DNA of 64,000 bases from Variovorax sp. SG517. Lineage in GTDB: Bacteria > Pseudomonadota > Gammaproteobacteria > Burkholderiales > Burkholderiaceae_C. Below are positions 26,607 to 34,313 of the stretch, piece by piece (positions within the stretch are counted from its first letter, which is position 1; each line of letters opens with the position of its first letter). The notes beneath the pieces were generated by a model. The model made no database searches and was not told the DNA's origin. It saw nothing but the letters and a program-made list of their open reading frames with translations. The stretch is taken from positions 62,001-126,000 of the forward strand of contig NZ_JABMJG010000011.1 in the NCBI RefSeq assembly GCF_013376045.1, read 5' to 3'. The position numbers were made by a program, and so were the translations under genes.

Positions 26607-27224
26607 ATGAGTGACATGAATTCCGGCTCGACCCGGATCGACACCAGCAAGCGGACTTGGCTGATTGCATCAGGCTGTGCCGGCGTGGCGGGCGGTGTGG
26701 CCACCGCCATCCCGTTCGTGAGCACTTTCCAGCCGTCCGAGAAGGCCAAGGCTGCGGGTGCCGCGGTCGAGGTCGATATCTCGGCACTCAAGGTCGGCGA
26801 GAAGATCACCGTCGAATGGCGGGGCAAGCCGGTCTGGATCCTCAAGCGCTCCCCCCAGCAGATCGCTGAACTCCCCAAGCTGGACGGCCAGCTCGCCGAC
26901 CCTCTCTCCAAGCGTCACCCCGACGAATTCACCCCCAAGTACGCACAGAACGAGCACCGCTCCATCAAGCCCGACGTGCTCGTCGTGGTCGGCATCTGCA
27001 CCCACCTGGGCTGCTCGCCGACCGACCGCTTCCAGGCCGGCCCGCAGCCTTCGCTGCCGAACGACTGGGAAGGCGGCTTCCTCTGCCCCTGCCACGGTTC
27101 CACTTTCGACCTGGCCGGCCGGGTCTTCAAGAACAAGCCTGCGCCCGACAACCTGCCGGTGCCGCCGCACATGTACCTGTCGGACACCAAGCTCCTGATC
27201 GGTGAAGACTCCAAGAAGGCCTGA
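26607..27224 (+). CDS. petA: Ubiquinol-cytochrome c reductase, Rieske iron-sulfur subunit
   Basis: This 205-residue subunit of the cytochrome bc1 complex passes electrons from ubiquinol to cytochrome c1. The N-terminal anchor follows SKRTWLIASGCAGVAGG, a Lys-Arg variant of the twin-arginine motif used by Rieske proteins. The 2Fe-2S ligands are Cys131, His133, Cys160 and His163 (CTHLGC and CPCHGS boxes), with the disulfide Cys136-Cys162. It is first in petABC, 14 bases before petB. Confidence 0.97.
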   Translation: MSDMNSGSTRIDTSKRTWLIASGCAGVAGGVATAIPFVSTFQPSEKAKAAGAAVEVDISALKVGEKITVEWRGKPVWILKRSPQQIAELPKLDGQLADPLSKRHPDEFTPKYAQNEHRSIKPDVLVVVGICTHLGCSPTDRFQAGPQPSLPNDWEGGFLCPCHGSTFDLAGRVFKNKPAPDNLPVPPHMYLSDTKLLIGEDSKKA

Positions 27225-27238
27225 GGCGGAAGAAGAAC

Positions 27239-28675
27239 ATGGCTGAATTCCACGAGATTTCCCCCAATGCACCGGCCGGCGAGAAACTGCTGAACTGGGT
27301 CGACAACCGTTTCCCGCTGAGCAAGCTGTGGAACGACCAGTGGGGCAAGTACTACGCGCCGAAGAACTTCAACTTCTGGTACATCTTCGGCTCGCTGGCG
27401 ATGCTGGTTCTCGTGATCCAGATCGTCACCGGCATCTTCCTCGTCATGCACTACAAGCCCGACGCGAACCAAGCGTTCGCATCGGTCGAGTACATCATGC
27501 GCGACGTGCCGTGGGGCTGGCTGATCCGCTACATCCACTCGACGGGCGCCTCGGCGTTCTTCATCGTGGTGTACCTGCACATGTTCCGCGGCCTCATGTA
27601 CGGCAGCTACCGCAAGCCGCGCGAGCTGATCTGGGTGTTCGGCTGCGCGATCTTCCTGTGCCTGATGGCCGAAGCCTTCATGGGCTACCTGCTGCCTTGG
27701 GGCCAGATGTCCTACTGGGGCGCCCAGGTGATCGTGAACCTGTTCGCCGCCATCCCCTTCATCGGTCCCGACCTGGCCCTGCTGATCCGCGGCGACTATG
27801 TGGTGAGCGACGCCACGCTGAACCGCTTCTTCAGCTTCCACGTGATCGCGGTGCCCCTGGTGCTGCTCGGCCTGGTGGTGGCCCACCTGATCGCCCTGCA
27901 CGAAGTGGGCTCGAACAACCCCGACGGCATCGAGATCAAGGCCAAGCGCGGCCCCGACGGCCATCCGCTGGACGGCATTCCGTCGCATCCGTACTACACC
28001 GTGCACGACATCTTCGGCGTGGTGGTGTTCCTCACGATCTTCTCGGCGGTGATCTTCTTCGCCCCCGAGGCTGGCGGCTACTTCCTCGAATACAACAACT
28101 TCATCCCGGCCGACTCGCTGAAGACGCCGAACCACATCGCCCCGGTGTGGTACTTCACGCCGTTCTATTCGATGCTGCGCGCGACCACCGACGACATGGT
28201 CAACGTGTTCTCGCTGATCATCGCTGCGGCCGCGATCTGGAACTTCGTCAAGGGCAAGTCGGGCATGGGCCTGAAGATCGCGGGCGTCGTCGTGGCTGCC
28301 GTGGTGATCTTCCTGCTCAAGACCTTCGACGCCAAGTTCTGGGGCGTGGTCGTCATGGGCGGCTCGGTCATCATCCTGTTCTTCCTGCCGTGGCTCGACC
28401 ACAGCGAAGTCAAGTCGATCCGCTACCGTCCGGGCTGGCACAAGTACGTGTACGGCCTCTTCGTTTTCTTCTTCCTGATCCTGGGCTACCTGGGCATCCA
28501 GCCTCCCGGCGTCTGGGGCGAACTCGCCATCGGCTCGTTCAAGCTGGACATCGCGCAGACCATCTCGCAGATCGGCACCCTCGTGTACTTCGGCTTCTTC
28601 CTCCTGATGCCGTGGTGGAGCCGCAAGGGCGAATTCAAGACCGTGCCCGAGCGCGTGGTCTTCGCCGCCCATTGA
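27239..28675 (+). CDS. petB: Ubiquinol-cytochrome c reductase, cytochrome b subunit
   Basis: This 478-residue integral membrane protein carries two b haems. Histidine ligands lie in IHSTGASAFFIVVYLHMFRG and FHVIAVPLVLLGLVVAHLIALHEVGSNNP. The Qo-site motif, PEWY in mitochondria, reads PVWY here (HIAPVWYFTPFY). It is longer than the usual 400-430 residues because of extra C-terminal helices (FVKGKSGMG to the YFGFFLLMPWWSRKGEF end), a feature seen in betaproteobacterial homologues. Confidence 0.97.
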   Translation: MAEFHEISPNAPAGEKLLNWVDNRFPLSKLWNDQWGKYYAPKNFNFWYIFGSLAMLVLVIQIVTGIFLVMHYKPDANQAFASVEYIMRDVPWGWLIRYIHSTGASAFFIVVYLHMFRGLMYGSYRKPRELIWVFGCAIFLCLMAEAFMGYLLPWGQMSYWGAQVIVNLFAAIPFIGPDLALLIRGDYVVSDATLNRFFSFHVIAVPLVLLGLVVAHLIALHEVGSNNPDGIEIKAKRGPDGHPLDGIPSHPYYTVHDIFGVVVFLTIFSAVIFFAPEAGGYFLEYNNFIPADSLKTPNHIAPVWYFTPFYSMLRATTDDMVNVFSLIIAAAAIWNFVKGKSGMGLKIAGVVVAAVVIFLLKTFDAKFWGVVVMGGSVIILFFLPWLDHSEVKSIRYRPGWHKYVYGLFVFFFLILGYLGIQPPGVWGELAIGSFKLDIAQTISQIGTLVYFGFFLLMPWWSRKGEFKTVPERVVFAAH

Positions 28676-28711
28676 GACAACCAGAAGCGCAAGAGAGCTG
28701 AGAGAAACACG

Positions 28712-29488
28712 ATGAAGAAAAGCATTTCCGGCTGGCTCGCGGTCCTGGGGCTCGCTCTGGGCCTGACCTTCTCCGCGGCGGCATCGGCCGAGTCCGAGGG
28801 CATCGCGTGGGACAAGGCTCCCAACAAGACGACCGATCTCGCATCGCTGCAGAACGGTGCCAAGCTGTTTGTCAACTACTGCCTGAACTGCCACTCGGCC
28901 GCCTTCATGCGCTACAACCGCCTGCAGGACATCGGCATCAGCGAGCAGCAGATCAAGGACAACCTTCTGTTCACGACCGACAAGGTCGGCGAGACCATGA
29001 AGGCCAACATCGACGCGCGCCAGGCCAAGGAATGGTTCGGCACCACGCCGCCCGACCTGACGCTGGTCGCCCGTTCGCGCGCCGGCCATGGCGGCACCGG
29101 CGCCGACTACCTCTACACGTACCTCCGCACCTACTACCGCGACGAAACCAAGGCCACCGGCTGGAACAACCTCGTGTTCCCGAGCGTCGCCATGCCGAAC
29201 CCCCTGTGGGAACTGCAAGGCGAGCGCCGCCCGGTGTATGCCAAGGTGGAGCAGCACGGCCATGAAGCCGAGGTGTTCACGGGCAAATGGGAGCAAGTCG
29301 CTCCCGGCACCCTGACACCCGTGCAATTCGATGCGGCCGTCGGCGACCTGGTGGGCTACCTGCAATGGATGGCCGAACCGGCACAGAACACCCGCGTGCG
29401 CATCGGCGTGTGGGTGCTGCTGTTCCTGGCCATGTCGGTGGTGTTCGTGTGGCGGCTGAACGCCTCGTACTGGAAAGACGTCAAGTAG
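28712..29488 (+). CDS. petC: Ubiquinol-cytochrome c reductase, cytochrome c1 subunit
   Basis: This 258-residue periplasmic c-type cytochrome has a signal peptide (cut after ASA near residue 26), the haem attachment site Cys57-Cys60-His61 (YCLNCHS), and a Met-ligand region near PSVAMPNPLWELQGERR. A C-terminal membrane anchor (VGVWVLLFLAMSVVFVWRL type) ends the chain. It completes the bc1 complex with PetA and PetB. Two tandem hairpins follow. Confidence 0.97.
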   Translation: MKKSISGWLAVLGLALGLTFSAAASAESEGIAWDKAPNKTTDLASLQNGAKLFVNYCLNCHSAAFMRYNRLQDIGISEQQIKDNLLFTTDKVGETMKANIDARQAKEWFGTTPPDLTLVARSRAGHGGTGADYLYTYLRTYYRDETKATGWNNLVFPSVAMPNPLWELQGERRPVYAKVEQHGHEAEVFTGKWEQVAPGTLTPVQFDAAVGDLVGYLQWMAEPAQNTRVRIGVWVLLFLAMSVVFVWRLNASYWKDVK

Positions 29489-29501
29489 TTCCGTCCACGC
29501 C

Positions 29502-29527
29502 GGCCGGATACCCTCGGGCATCCGGCC
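29502..29527 (+). terminator. Hairpin 1 between petC and sspA
   Basis: GGCCGGAT (29502-29509) pairs with ATCCGGCC (29520-29527), 10-base loop, no T tract. It lies five bases before a full intrinsic terminator. Confidence 0.45.
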
Positions 29528-29531
29528 CCGC

Positions 29532-29570
29532 AGAGTGGGTTGCCAACGCGACCCACTCTTTTTGATTTTT
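29532..29570 (+). terminator. Intrinsic terminator between petC and sspA
   Basis: AGAGTGGGT (29532-29540) pairs with ACCCACTCT (29551-29559), followed by TTTTTGATTTTT. The sspA ribosome site AGGAG begins at the next base (29571), so the terminator and the sspA leader are fused. Confidence 0.85.
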
Positions 29571-29584
29571 AGGAGTCTCTCGCC

Positions 29585-30196
29585 ATGATGGTCTTGTATT
29601 CAGGAACGACCTGCCCCTTTTCCCACCGTTGCCGCTTCGTGTTGTTCGAAAAGGGCATGGACTTCGAGATCCGCGACGTCGATCTCTACAACAAGCCCGA
29701 AGACATCAGCGTGATGAATCCGTACGGCCAGGTGCCGATCCTGGTCGAGCGCGACCTGATCCTGTACGAGTCGAACATCATCAACGAGTACATCGACGAG
29801 CGCTTCCCGCACCCGCAGCTGATGCCCGGCGACCCGGTCGACCGCGCCCGCGTGCGCCTGTTCCTGCTCAACTTCGAGAAGGAACTCTTCGTGCACGTCT
29901 CCACCCTCGAGAACCGCACCACCAAGGGCAACGAGAAGGCGCTCGAAAAGGCCCGCTCGCACATCCGCGACCGCCTCACGCAGCTTGCACCCGTGTTCCT
30001 CAAGAACAAGTACATGCTGGGCGACAACTTCTCGATGCTCGACGTGGCCATCGCGCCGCTGCTGTGGCGCCTCGACTACTACGGCATCGACCTGAGCAAG
30101 AACGCCGCGCCGCTGCTGAAGTACGCCGAGCGCATCTTCTCGCGCCCCGCGTACATCGAAGCGCTCACGCCGTCCGAAAAGGTCATGCGAAAGTAA
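29585..30196 (+). CDS. sspA: Stringent starvation protein A (GST-fold transcription factor)
   Basis: This 203-residue protein has a thioredoxin-like N-terminal half (MVLYSGTTCPFSHRCRFVLFEKG, NPYGQVPILVERD) and a helical GST-type C-terminal half (DNFSMLDVAIAPLLWRL). SspA binds RNA polymerase holoenzyme and alters transcription in stationary phase and acid stress. sspB follows 41 bases downstream. The gene sits directly behind a terminator, so it may depend on read-through from petABC or on a promoter inside petC. Confidence 0.95.
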   Translation: MMVLYSGTTCPFSHRCRFVLFEKGMDFEIRDVDLYNKPEDISVMNPYGQVPILVERDLILYESNIINEYIDERFPHPQLMPGDPVDRARVRLFLLNFEKELFVHVSTLENRTTKGNEKALEKARSHIRDRLTQLAPVFLKNKYMLGDNFSMLDVAIAPLLWRLDYYGIDLSKNAAPLLKYAERIFSRPAYIEALTPSEKVMRK

Positions 30197-30237
30197 GTAA
30201 GCTTCGTGCCTGCTTCCATCGCTTTTCGCTGTCTTTC

Positions 30238-30813
30238 ATGATCAACGCGCTCGAGTCGTCCTCCACCCGCCCGTACCTTATCCGGGCGCTGTACGAATGG
30301 TGCACCGACAACGGGTTCACGCCCTATGTCGCGGTGCAGGTCGACGAAACCGTGCAGGTTCCGCGCGAGTACGTGAAGAACGGCGAAATCGTGCTCAACA
30401 TCAGCTTCGACGCGACCAGCTCGCTCAAGCTCGGCAACGACTTCATCGAGTTCAAGGCCCGCTTCGCGGGCACGGCGCGTGAAATCAGCGTGCCGGTGGG
30501 GCGCGTGATCGCCATCTACGCGCGCGAGAACGGGCAGGGCATGGCGTTTCCCGCACCGGCTCCGGCGGCTGTTTCGCAGGATGACGACACCGGCGCTCCG
30601 GTGCCTGTCCAGGCTCCCGCACGCGCGCCGCTGCGCGACGCATCGCGCGGCGGCAGCGGCTCCGAGGGCGATGCCGGCAAGATCGTCCACTTGGTGACGG
30701 GCGAGGACGGCAGCGAGACAGTCGATGCCGGCGCGCCCACCGATCCGGCCGACGAGCCACCGCGCCCGCCCGCGGGTGGCGGCGCGAGGCCTTCGCTCAA
30801 GCGAATCAAGTAG
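30238..30813 (+). CDS. sspB: ClpXP adaptor SspB
   Basis: This 191-residue adaptor has a conserved N-terminal substrate-binding domain (STRPYLIRALYEWCTDNGFTPY, VQVPREYVKNGEIVLNIS, ISVPVGRVIAIYARENGQGM). A long acidic, Pro-rich flexible linker follows, ending in the basic ClpX-docking peptide RPSLKRIK. SspB delivers ssrA-tagged proteins to ClpXP. Confidence 0.96.
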   Translation: MINALESSSTRPYLIRALYEWCTDNGFTPYVAVQVDETVQVPREYVKNGEIVLNISFDATSSLKLGNDFIEFKARFAGTAREISVPVGRVIAIYARENGQGMAFPAPAPAAVSQDDDTGAPVPVQAPARAPLRDASRGGSGSEGDAGKIVHLVTGEDGSETVDAGAPTDPADEPPRPPAGGGARPSLKRIK

Positions 30814-30880
30814 CGGATGGCAGTGGGCGGCCGGGAGCATGCCGGCCGGCACCACTAGAATCACGCACTGACTGGAATTC

Positions 30881-30956
30881 GCCGCTTTAGCTCAATTGGT
30901 AGAGCACCCGCCTTGTAAGCGGAAGGTCGTCAGTTCGATTCCGACAAGCGGCACCA
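30881..30956 (+). tRNA. tRNA-Thr (anticodon UGU)
   Basis: The 76-base cloverleaf has acceptor GCCGCTT pairing with AAGCGGC, a D arm, anticodon loop CTTGTAA (anticodon TGT, reading ACN threonine codons) and a TTCGATT T loop. The CCA end is encoded. The T stem (GTCAG/CCGAC) carries one A-C mismatch. A TAGAAT at 30856-30861 could be the -10 box. A bidirectional terminator follows. Confidence 0.95.
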
Positions 30957-30965
30957 CAAAAAAAG

Positions 30966-31000
30966 AACCCCTGAGTTCCGAAACGGCTCAGGGGTTTTTC
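30966..31000. terminator. Bidirectional intrinsic terminator
   Basis: AACCCCTGAG (30966-30975) pairs with CTCAGGGGTT (30987-30996). Ts follow on the plus strand, and the A tract at 30957-30964 gives Ts for the minus strand. It ends the tRNA transcript and the convergent five-gene SWIM/VWA/MoxR operon. Confidence 0.88.
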
Positions 31001-31017
31001 TTTTTCTGTCTTTCGGC

Positions 31018-33192
31018 TCATGCTGAGGCCGATTGAGCGACGCCCTGCATCAGCAGCCCCAGCATCGCCAGTTGCGCCACCAGCGCCTGCCGCTGCGACG
31101 AGCGCACGTTTTCCAGCACGGCAGCCAGCAGCGCCGAGCTCTTCCCCAGCCCCGCCTGCTTTAGCCGCAGCACCTGGGCCTGCGCCCGTGACAGCGCGCC
31201 GCCGCCCTGGTGCCGCAGGCCCTGCCTGAGCCAGAGCGCCAGCAGCTCCAGCGTGTCGTCGGCGAGCGCGTTCAAGGGGGGCGCTTCCTCGGTGTCGCTG
31301 CGCAGATCCAGCGGCTGCGGCGCGGCCGCCTCGACCTGGAGTACCACCGCGCGCTGCGCCGTCAGCAGCGCCAGGGGCTGCATGACGGCCTGGTCGCCCT
31401 GCAGGTGCACCGTGCCCGCAACGGCGCGCAGCGGGCCGTGTTCGCCGGCAAGCGCGCGGGCCAGCGCGTCGACCGCGCCGGGCGAGACCGCGCGATGCGG
31501 CAATGCCAGGTGCAGGCATGCGTGGTCGTCGTCCGCGCTGGATTCGTCCGTCGCGGCGTCGTCCGGCGCCGCCTGGCCGAGCCGTGCATGCAGCACCTGA
31601 GCAGCCGCGTCCCAGTAGCACGAAGCCACTTCCATGCGCTCGAAAGCCACCACGTGCAGCTGGCCCGAGGCGCCGCTCGCAGCCTGCCTGGGCTTCACGA
31701 AATCCGGCTGCGCCTCGCGCAGATGAGCCACCAGCGCGGCCACGCTGTGCTGCTTCAGCGGCGCGACAAGGTCGTCCCACGACTTGGGCGACAGCGGCAG
31801 CACGCCCGTCTGCCGCGCGCCGGCCGCGATGTCGACCAGCCCGTTGGCGCGCCGCGTCGCGGTCTTGGTGATGACCTGCCCGCCCGCCAGCTGCCGCAGC
31901 GGAAAGCCCGCGACGCGCCGGTTCATGAGGCTGGGCGCGGCGCCGCCGGCCGCGGCATCGGCGGCGCGCGTCCACTGGCGCTCCAGCACCGTCACGTTCT
32001 GGGTGTCGGGGTCGGCGAACAGGATGCTCGCGCCCTCGGCGCTCTCGTCGGACCAGAGTTCGGCGCCGAGCGACACCAGCCGCAGATGGTCGAGCGCAAC
32101 CTCGCCCTTCACGCCGATGCCGAGGATCTGGCTTGCCGGCAGCGCGGCCCGCGCGGAGCCCGGTTGCTGCGGCCGTCCGGCATGCGCCGCGGCCTGCAGC
32201 CGTGCCCACAGCTCGGTGAGCACGCGCAGCAGCCGCAGCGGCTCGAAGCGGCTGCTGCGGGCCTGTTGCGCCTGGAGCAGCTGCCAGAGTTCGTCGAGCG
32301 CATCGTCCACCCAGCTCCAGCCCTGCGCGCGGACCTGGTCCCGCACGGCCTCGAAGCGGGCGGCCAGCGCGATCGCGGGCTGGCTCGATCCGTCGAGCCA
32401 CAGCGACAGCAGCAGGGCGTCGATCTGCGCGCGCAATGCGAGCGCGGCCTCGCCCTGCATCGCGGAAGAGGGTGAGGGCGGCGGCATGGCGTCGCCCGTG
32501 TTCTCGCTCGCCGGCGTGTTCGGCTGGACCTCGACCATCACCTCCGCCGAACCCGGCGCCAGCGCTCCGGCCTGCCGGAACGCCCACACCGCGATCACGA
32601 CGTGCGCGCAGCCGCTGCCCTGCTTGCAGTCGCAGCGCGCATGAACCAGCGAGCTGCGCGAGAAGAAGCGCACGCTGCACATCGGCAGCCGAGCCACCGG
32701 CGGCGCGCTGGCGCTGCGCCATGCCTGCACGCCGACCACCGGGCGCGCGGCGGCGAGCTTGTTCGCCTGTTCCAGCACCGAGGGCGCGAGGCTCGCGGCC
32801 AGCACGGCGTCATCGAACTGAGCGGGGCTCCAGGCGCCTTCCGGTTCGGCCGAGGCTTCTTCGGCCGAGGCGGGCGGTGCGTCGGCCTTTGCCGATGCGG
32901 CCCGGGCCTGATAGGCCAGCACCAGCATCACCCGATGCCGGCACATGCCGCTCGCGGGGCAACTGCACTGCGCGTCGCGCAGCGTGCGGCCCGGCGGCAG
33001 GCTGGTGCGCACGCCGTCGTCGAACTGCGCCAGCACCGTGCCGTCCGCGCCGGTTTCGAGCGCGGGCAGCAGGCCGGCCGCCACGTCCTTCTGCGCGCGC
33101 TTGACGAAGCCGGCATTGGCCAGCGCCGTCAGCGCCTCGGGCGTCAGCTCGAGCAGATCGGCGCGCAACGATGCGATGTTGTCGCCGCTCAT
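31018..33192 (-). CDS. SWIM zinc finger protein (YehQ-like), last gene of the AAA/VWA operon
   Basis: This 724-residue protein has two SWIM-type zinc fingers, each CxC-x5-CxH: Cys76, Cys78, Cys84, His86 (CSCPASGMCRH) and Cys187, Cys189, Cys195, His197 (CDCKQGSGCAH). Such fingers bind DNA or proteins. The rest is mainly helical and Ala/Leu-rich, with no recognised catalytic domain. The start ATG 33192 overlaps the stop of the VWA gene (ATGA). It corresponds in domain and position to E. coli yehQ. Function is unknown; DNA or substrate recognition is inference. Confidence 0.85.
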   Translation of the reverse strand: MSGDNIASLRADLLELTPEALTALANAGFVKRAQKDVAAGLLPALETGADGTVLAQFDDGVRTSLPPGRTLRDAQCSCPASGMCRHRVMLVLAYQARAASAKADAPPASAEEASAEPEGAWSPAQFDDAVLAASLAPSVLEQANKLAAARPVVGVQAWRSASAPPVARLPMCSVRFFSRSSLVHARCDCKQGSGCAHVVIAVWAFRQAGALAPGSAEVMVEVQPNTPASENTGDAMPPPSPSSAMQGEAALALRAQIDALLLSLWLDGSSQPAIALAARFEAVRDQVRAQGWSWVDDALDELWQLLQAQQARSSRFEPLRLLRVLTELWARLQAAAHAGRPQQPGSARAALPASQILGIGVKGEVALDHLRLVSLGAELWSDESAEGASILFADPDTQNVTVLERQWTRAADAAAGGAAPSLMNRRVAGFPLRQLAGGQVITKTATRRANGLVDIAAGARQTGVLPLSPKSWDDLVAPLKQHSVAALVAHLREAQPDFVKPRQAASGASGQLHVVAFERMEVASCYWDAAAQVLHARLGQAAPDDAATDESSADDDHACLHLALPHRAVSPGAVDALARALAGEHGPLRAVAGTVHLQGDQAVMQPLALLTAQRAVVLQVEAAAPQPLDLRSDTEEAPPLNALADDTLELLALWLRQGLRHQGGGALSRAQAQVLRLKQAGLGKSSALLAAVLENVRSSQRQALVAQLAMLGLLMQGVAQSASA

Positions 33193-34313
33193 CCCTGCAC
33201 CTTCTCGGCCAGCCAGCCGGCGAGCTGGCCCGGCGTCATTGCGCCGATCTGCGCGCCTTCTCGCACCAGCCGGGCCGCCATCTCGCGGTCGTAGTTGGGC
33301 TCGGCTTTCGAGTCGAGCGCGGCCAGCCCGAGCACTTTGGCGCCGGACTCCACCAGCGCCTTCACGCGGCGCACCAGTTCGTATTCGCTGCCGCCTTCGT
33401 AGAAGTCGCTCACCAGCACCACGATGCTCTTCGACGGGTTGGCGACCAGCGACTGCGCATAGGCCACTGCCTTCGCGATGTCGGTGCCGCCGCCGAGCTG
33501 CACCTTCATCAGCAGTTCCACGGGGTCGGAGACGTCGGCCGTCAGGTCGACCACCGCCGTGTCGAAGGCAACGAGCCGCGTGCGCATGCCGGGCAGTTGC
33601 CAGAGGCAGGCGGCCATCACCGCGCTGTGGATCACCGAGTCGACCATCGAGCCGCTCTGGTCGATCAGCAGCACGATGTCCCAAGGCTCCGCATGCCGCT
33701 TCGTGCGGCTGATGAACACCGGCCGCTCCACGTAGAGCTTGCGGCGCTGCGGATCGTAGCGGTGCAGGTTGGCGGCCAGCGTCTGCCGGAAGTCGAAGTT
33801 GCGCGCCACCTTCATGCGCGAACGTCGGCGCCGGTCGCGGCTGCCGCTGAAGGCCTGGCGCACTTCGGTGGCGAGCTTTTCCATGATGCGCCGCACCACC
33901 TCGGCCACCAGCTTGCGCGCGGCCGCCAGCACCTCGGGGTTCATCAGGTGCTTGGTGTGGAGCACCGCGCGCAGCAGCGATTCAGAAGGCTCGATGCGTT
34001 CCAGCACTTCGAGGTTGGTCACCACCTCGTCGATGCCGTAGCGCTCCACGGCGTCCTGCTCCAGCCGCTCGATCACTTCCTTCGGAAAGAGCGTGTGGAT
34101 GGTGTTGATCCAGTCCGGCGTGCTCAGCGACGACGGTCCCAGGCCCGCGCTGCGCTCGCCGCGGCTCGCGCGGTCGGAGTCGCGGCCGTAGAGCCAGTCG
34201 AGCGCCGCATCGGCGGCCTGCGCCTCCGCGCTCAGCCCGCCGCAGGCCGATTCGGCCGGATCGCCCAGCAGCAGGCGCCAGCGCTGCAGCGGATCGGGAA
34301 TGTCGAGGCTCAT
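33189..34313 (-). CDS. VWA domain protein (YehP-like)
   Basis: This 374-residue protein has a helical N-terminal region (1-200, including a basic RDRRRRSRMK patch at 159-168) and a C-terminal von Willebrand A domain with an intact metal site. The MIDAS is DxSxS at 218-222 (DQSGS), Thr277 in GGGTD and Asp303 in VSDFYEGG. VWA proteins encoded with MoxR ATPases usually act as their substrate-linking partner. It overlaps the SWIM gene by 4 bases and the DUF5682 gene by 4 bases. Confidence 0.9.
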   Translation of the reverse strand: MSLDIPDPLQRWRLLLGDPAESACGGLSAEAQAADAALDWLYGRDSDRASRGERSAGLGPSSLSTPDWINTIHTLFPKEVIERLEQDAVERYGIDEVVTNLEVLERIEPSESLLRAVLHTKHLMNPEVLAAARKLVAEVVRRIMEKLATEVRQAFSGSRDRRRRSRMKVARNFDFRQTLAANLHRYDPQRRKLYVERPVFISRTKRHAEPWDIVLLIDQSGSMVDSVIHSAVMAACLWQLPGMRTRLVAFDTAVVDLTADVSDPVELLMKVQLGGGTDIAKAVAYAQSLVANPSKSIVVLVSDFYEGGSEYELVRRVKALVESGAKVLGLAALDSKAEPNYDREMAARLVREGAQIGAMTPGQLAGWLAEKVQG

